Positions 6,027-6,435 of a DNA stretch of 6,435 bases are shown piece by piece. Position numbers and translations under genes: made by a program. The number at the start of each line of letters is the position of its first letter. Within the stretch, counting starts at the first letter, position 1. Below the pieces are notes generated by a model. That model saw only the letters and a program-made list of their open reading frames with translations, was not told the DNA's origin and searched no databases. This stretch comes from Phycisphaerae bacterium (GTDB taxonomy: Bacteria; Planctomycetota; Phycisphaerae; Sedimentisphaerales; Anaerohalosphaeraceae): NCBI GenBank assembly GCA_003567095.1, contig PXAQ01000241.1:1-6435 (forward strand), given 5' to 3'.

Positions 6027-6435
6027 ATGCAGGATTATACAAACGTATCGGTTTTAATTGTTGGCGGCGGGCCGGCGGGTTTGGCTGCGGCCATCACCGC
6101 CAAACGGATTAACCCGGATGCTGACGTGTGTGTCATTGACAAGGCCGCCGCGGCGGGCAATCACAATCTGTCCGGGGCTGTGCTGGAAGGAGCAGCGCTG
6201 GCCAAACTGCTCGATCCGGTCGATCCGCAGTGGCGCGACAGCAAGGATGCCCAATCCGTGCTGACCGCAACGGTGGACACCGATGATGTGATGTTCTTCT
6301 ACGGCCAAAAGCGAGCGTTTAAGATCCTGCCGATGCTGAAAATGGCACGCGGGATGAAGCTGGCCTTTGGGCAGATGATCCACGAAAATGATTATATCTG
6401 CTCGGTCAGCAAATTGACCGCCTGGCTGAGCAAGC
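6027..6435 (+). CDS. Electron transfer flavoprotein-quinone oxidoreductase, N-terminal part
   Basis: The frame is open from an ATG at 6027 (AAGGA 6 nt upstream) to the right edge, 136 residues. It starts with a dinucleotide-binding FAD motif, VLIVGGGPAGLAAAI (9-23; GxGxxG at 13-18), with the acidic residue ending the second strand at Asp38 (VCVIDKA). Then comes HNLSGAVLE (46-54), matching the HxLSGAVL signature of ETF-QO just after the FAD motif, and further on ENDYICSVSKLTAWL, resembling the conserved NYIVxLxxLxxWL segment. In known ETF-QO, FAD and a C-terminal 4Fe-4S cluster pass electrons from reduced ETF to ubiquinone or menaquinone at the membrane; the cluster region lies outside this window. 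The LSGAVL form and the insertion around 55-100 favour ETF-QO over FixC, but FixC-like function is not excluded from the N-terminus alone. Adjacent to the fused ETF, it is that protein's probable redox partner. Confidence 0.88.
   Translation, partial: MQDYTNVSVLIVGGGPAGLAAAITAKRINPDADVCVIDKAAAAGNHNLSGAVLEGAALAKLLDPVDPQWRDSKDAQSVLTATVDTDDVMFFYGQKRAFKILPMLKMARGMKLAFGQMIHENDYICSVSKLTAWLSK

Overview
The window reads as a piece of a bacterial chromosome with GC-rich core genes (about 60% GC judged by eye) separated by AT-richer stretches. No rRNA, tRNA or CRISPR array is visible. The gene content (a MauE-type membrane redox protein fused to a thioredoxin-like domain, RHS debris, a corrinoid protein, a fused ETF and an ETF-quinone oxidoreductase) fits an environmental, anaerobic or facultative bacterium. 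My best guess is Planctomycetota, class Phycisphaerae, but this is inference from gene style only.

Left part (1-950), AT-richer: an ankyrin-repeat lipoprotein gene on the minus strand runs off the left edge. Immediately upstream of it, same strand, is a small unrecognised reading frame (933-715) whose frame resumes after one stop codon and ends exactly at the ribosome-binding site of the ankyrin gene. This looks like a small two-gene accessory unit whose first member may be broken.

Middle (951-2918): a plus-strand gene encodes five membrane segments, a long Pro-Glu linker and an external thioredoxin-like domain with a CxxC motif. It is followed by about 250 bases of AT-rich sequence with no supported gene, then a decayed RHS-core fragment (minus strand) and a hairpin-bearing spacer.

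Right part (2919-6435), metabolic: a corrinoid (cobalamin-binding) methyl-carrier protein on the minus strand is divergent from a plus-strand operon encoding a single-chain EtfB-EtfA electron transfer flavoprotein and, 57 bases later, an ETF:quinone oxidoreductase cut by the right edge. The 327-base divergent region carries a near-consensus sigma-70 promoter for the ETF operon and a weaker candidate for the corrinoid gene.

A coherent reading is that the ETF collects electrons from one or more flavin dehydrogenases and delivers them through the ETF-QO to the quinone pool, while the corrinoid protein carries methyl groups taken from an unknown methylated substrate. Whether the two arms share a pathway is not proven here: no methyltransferase, corrinoid activase or dehydrogenase lies in the window.
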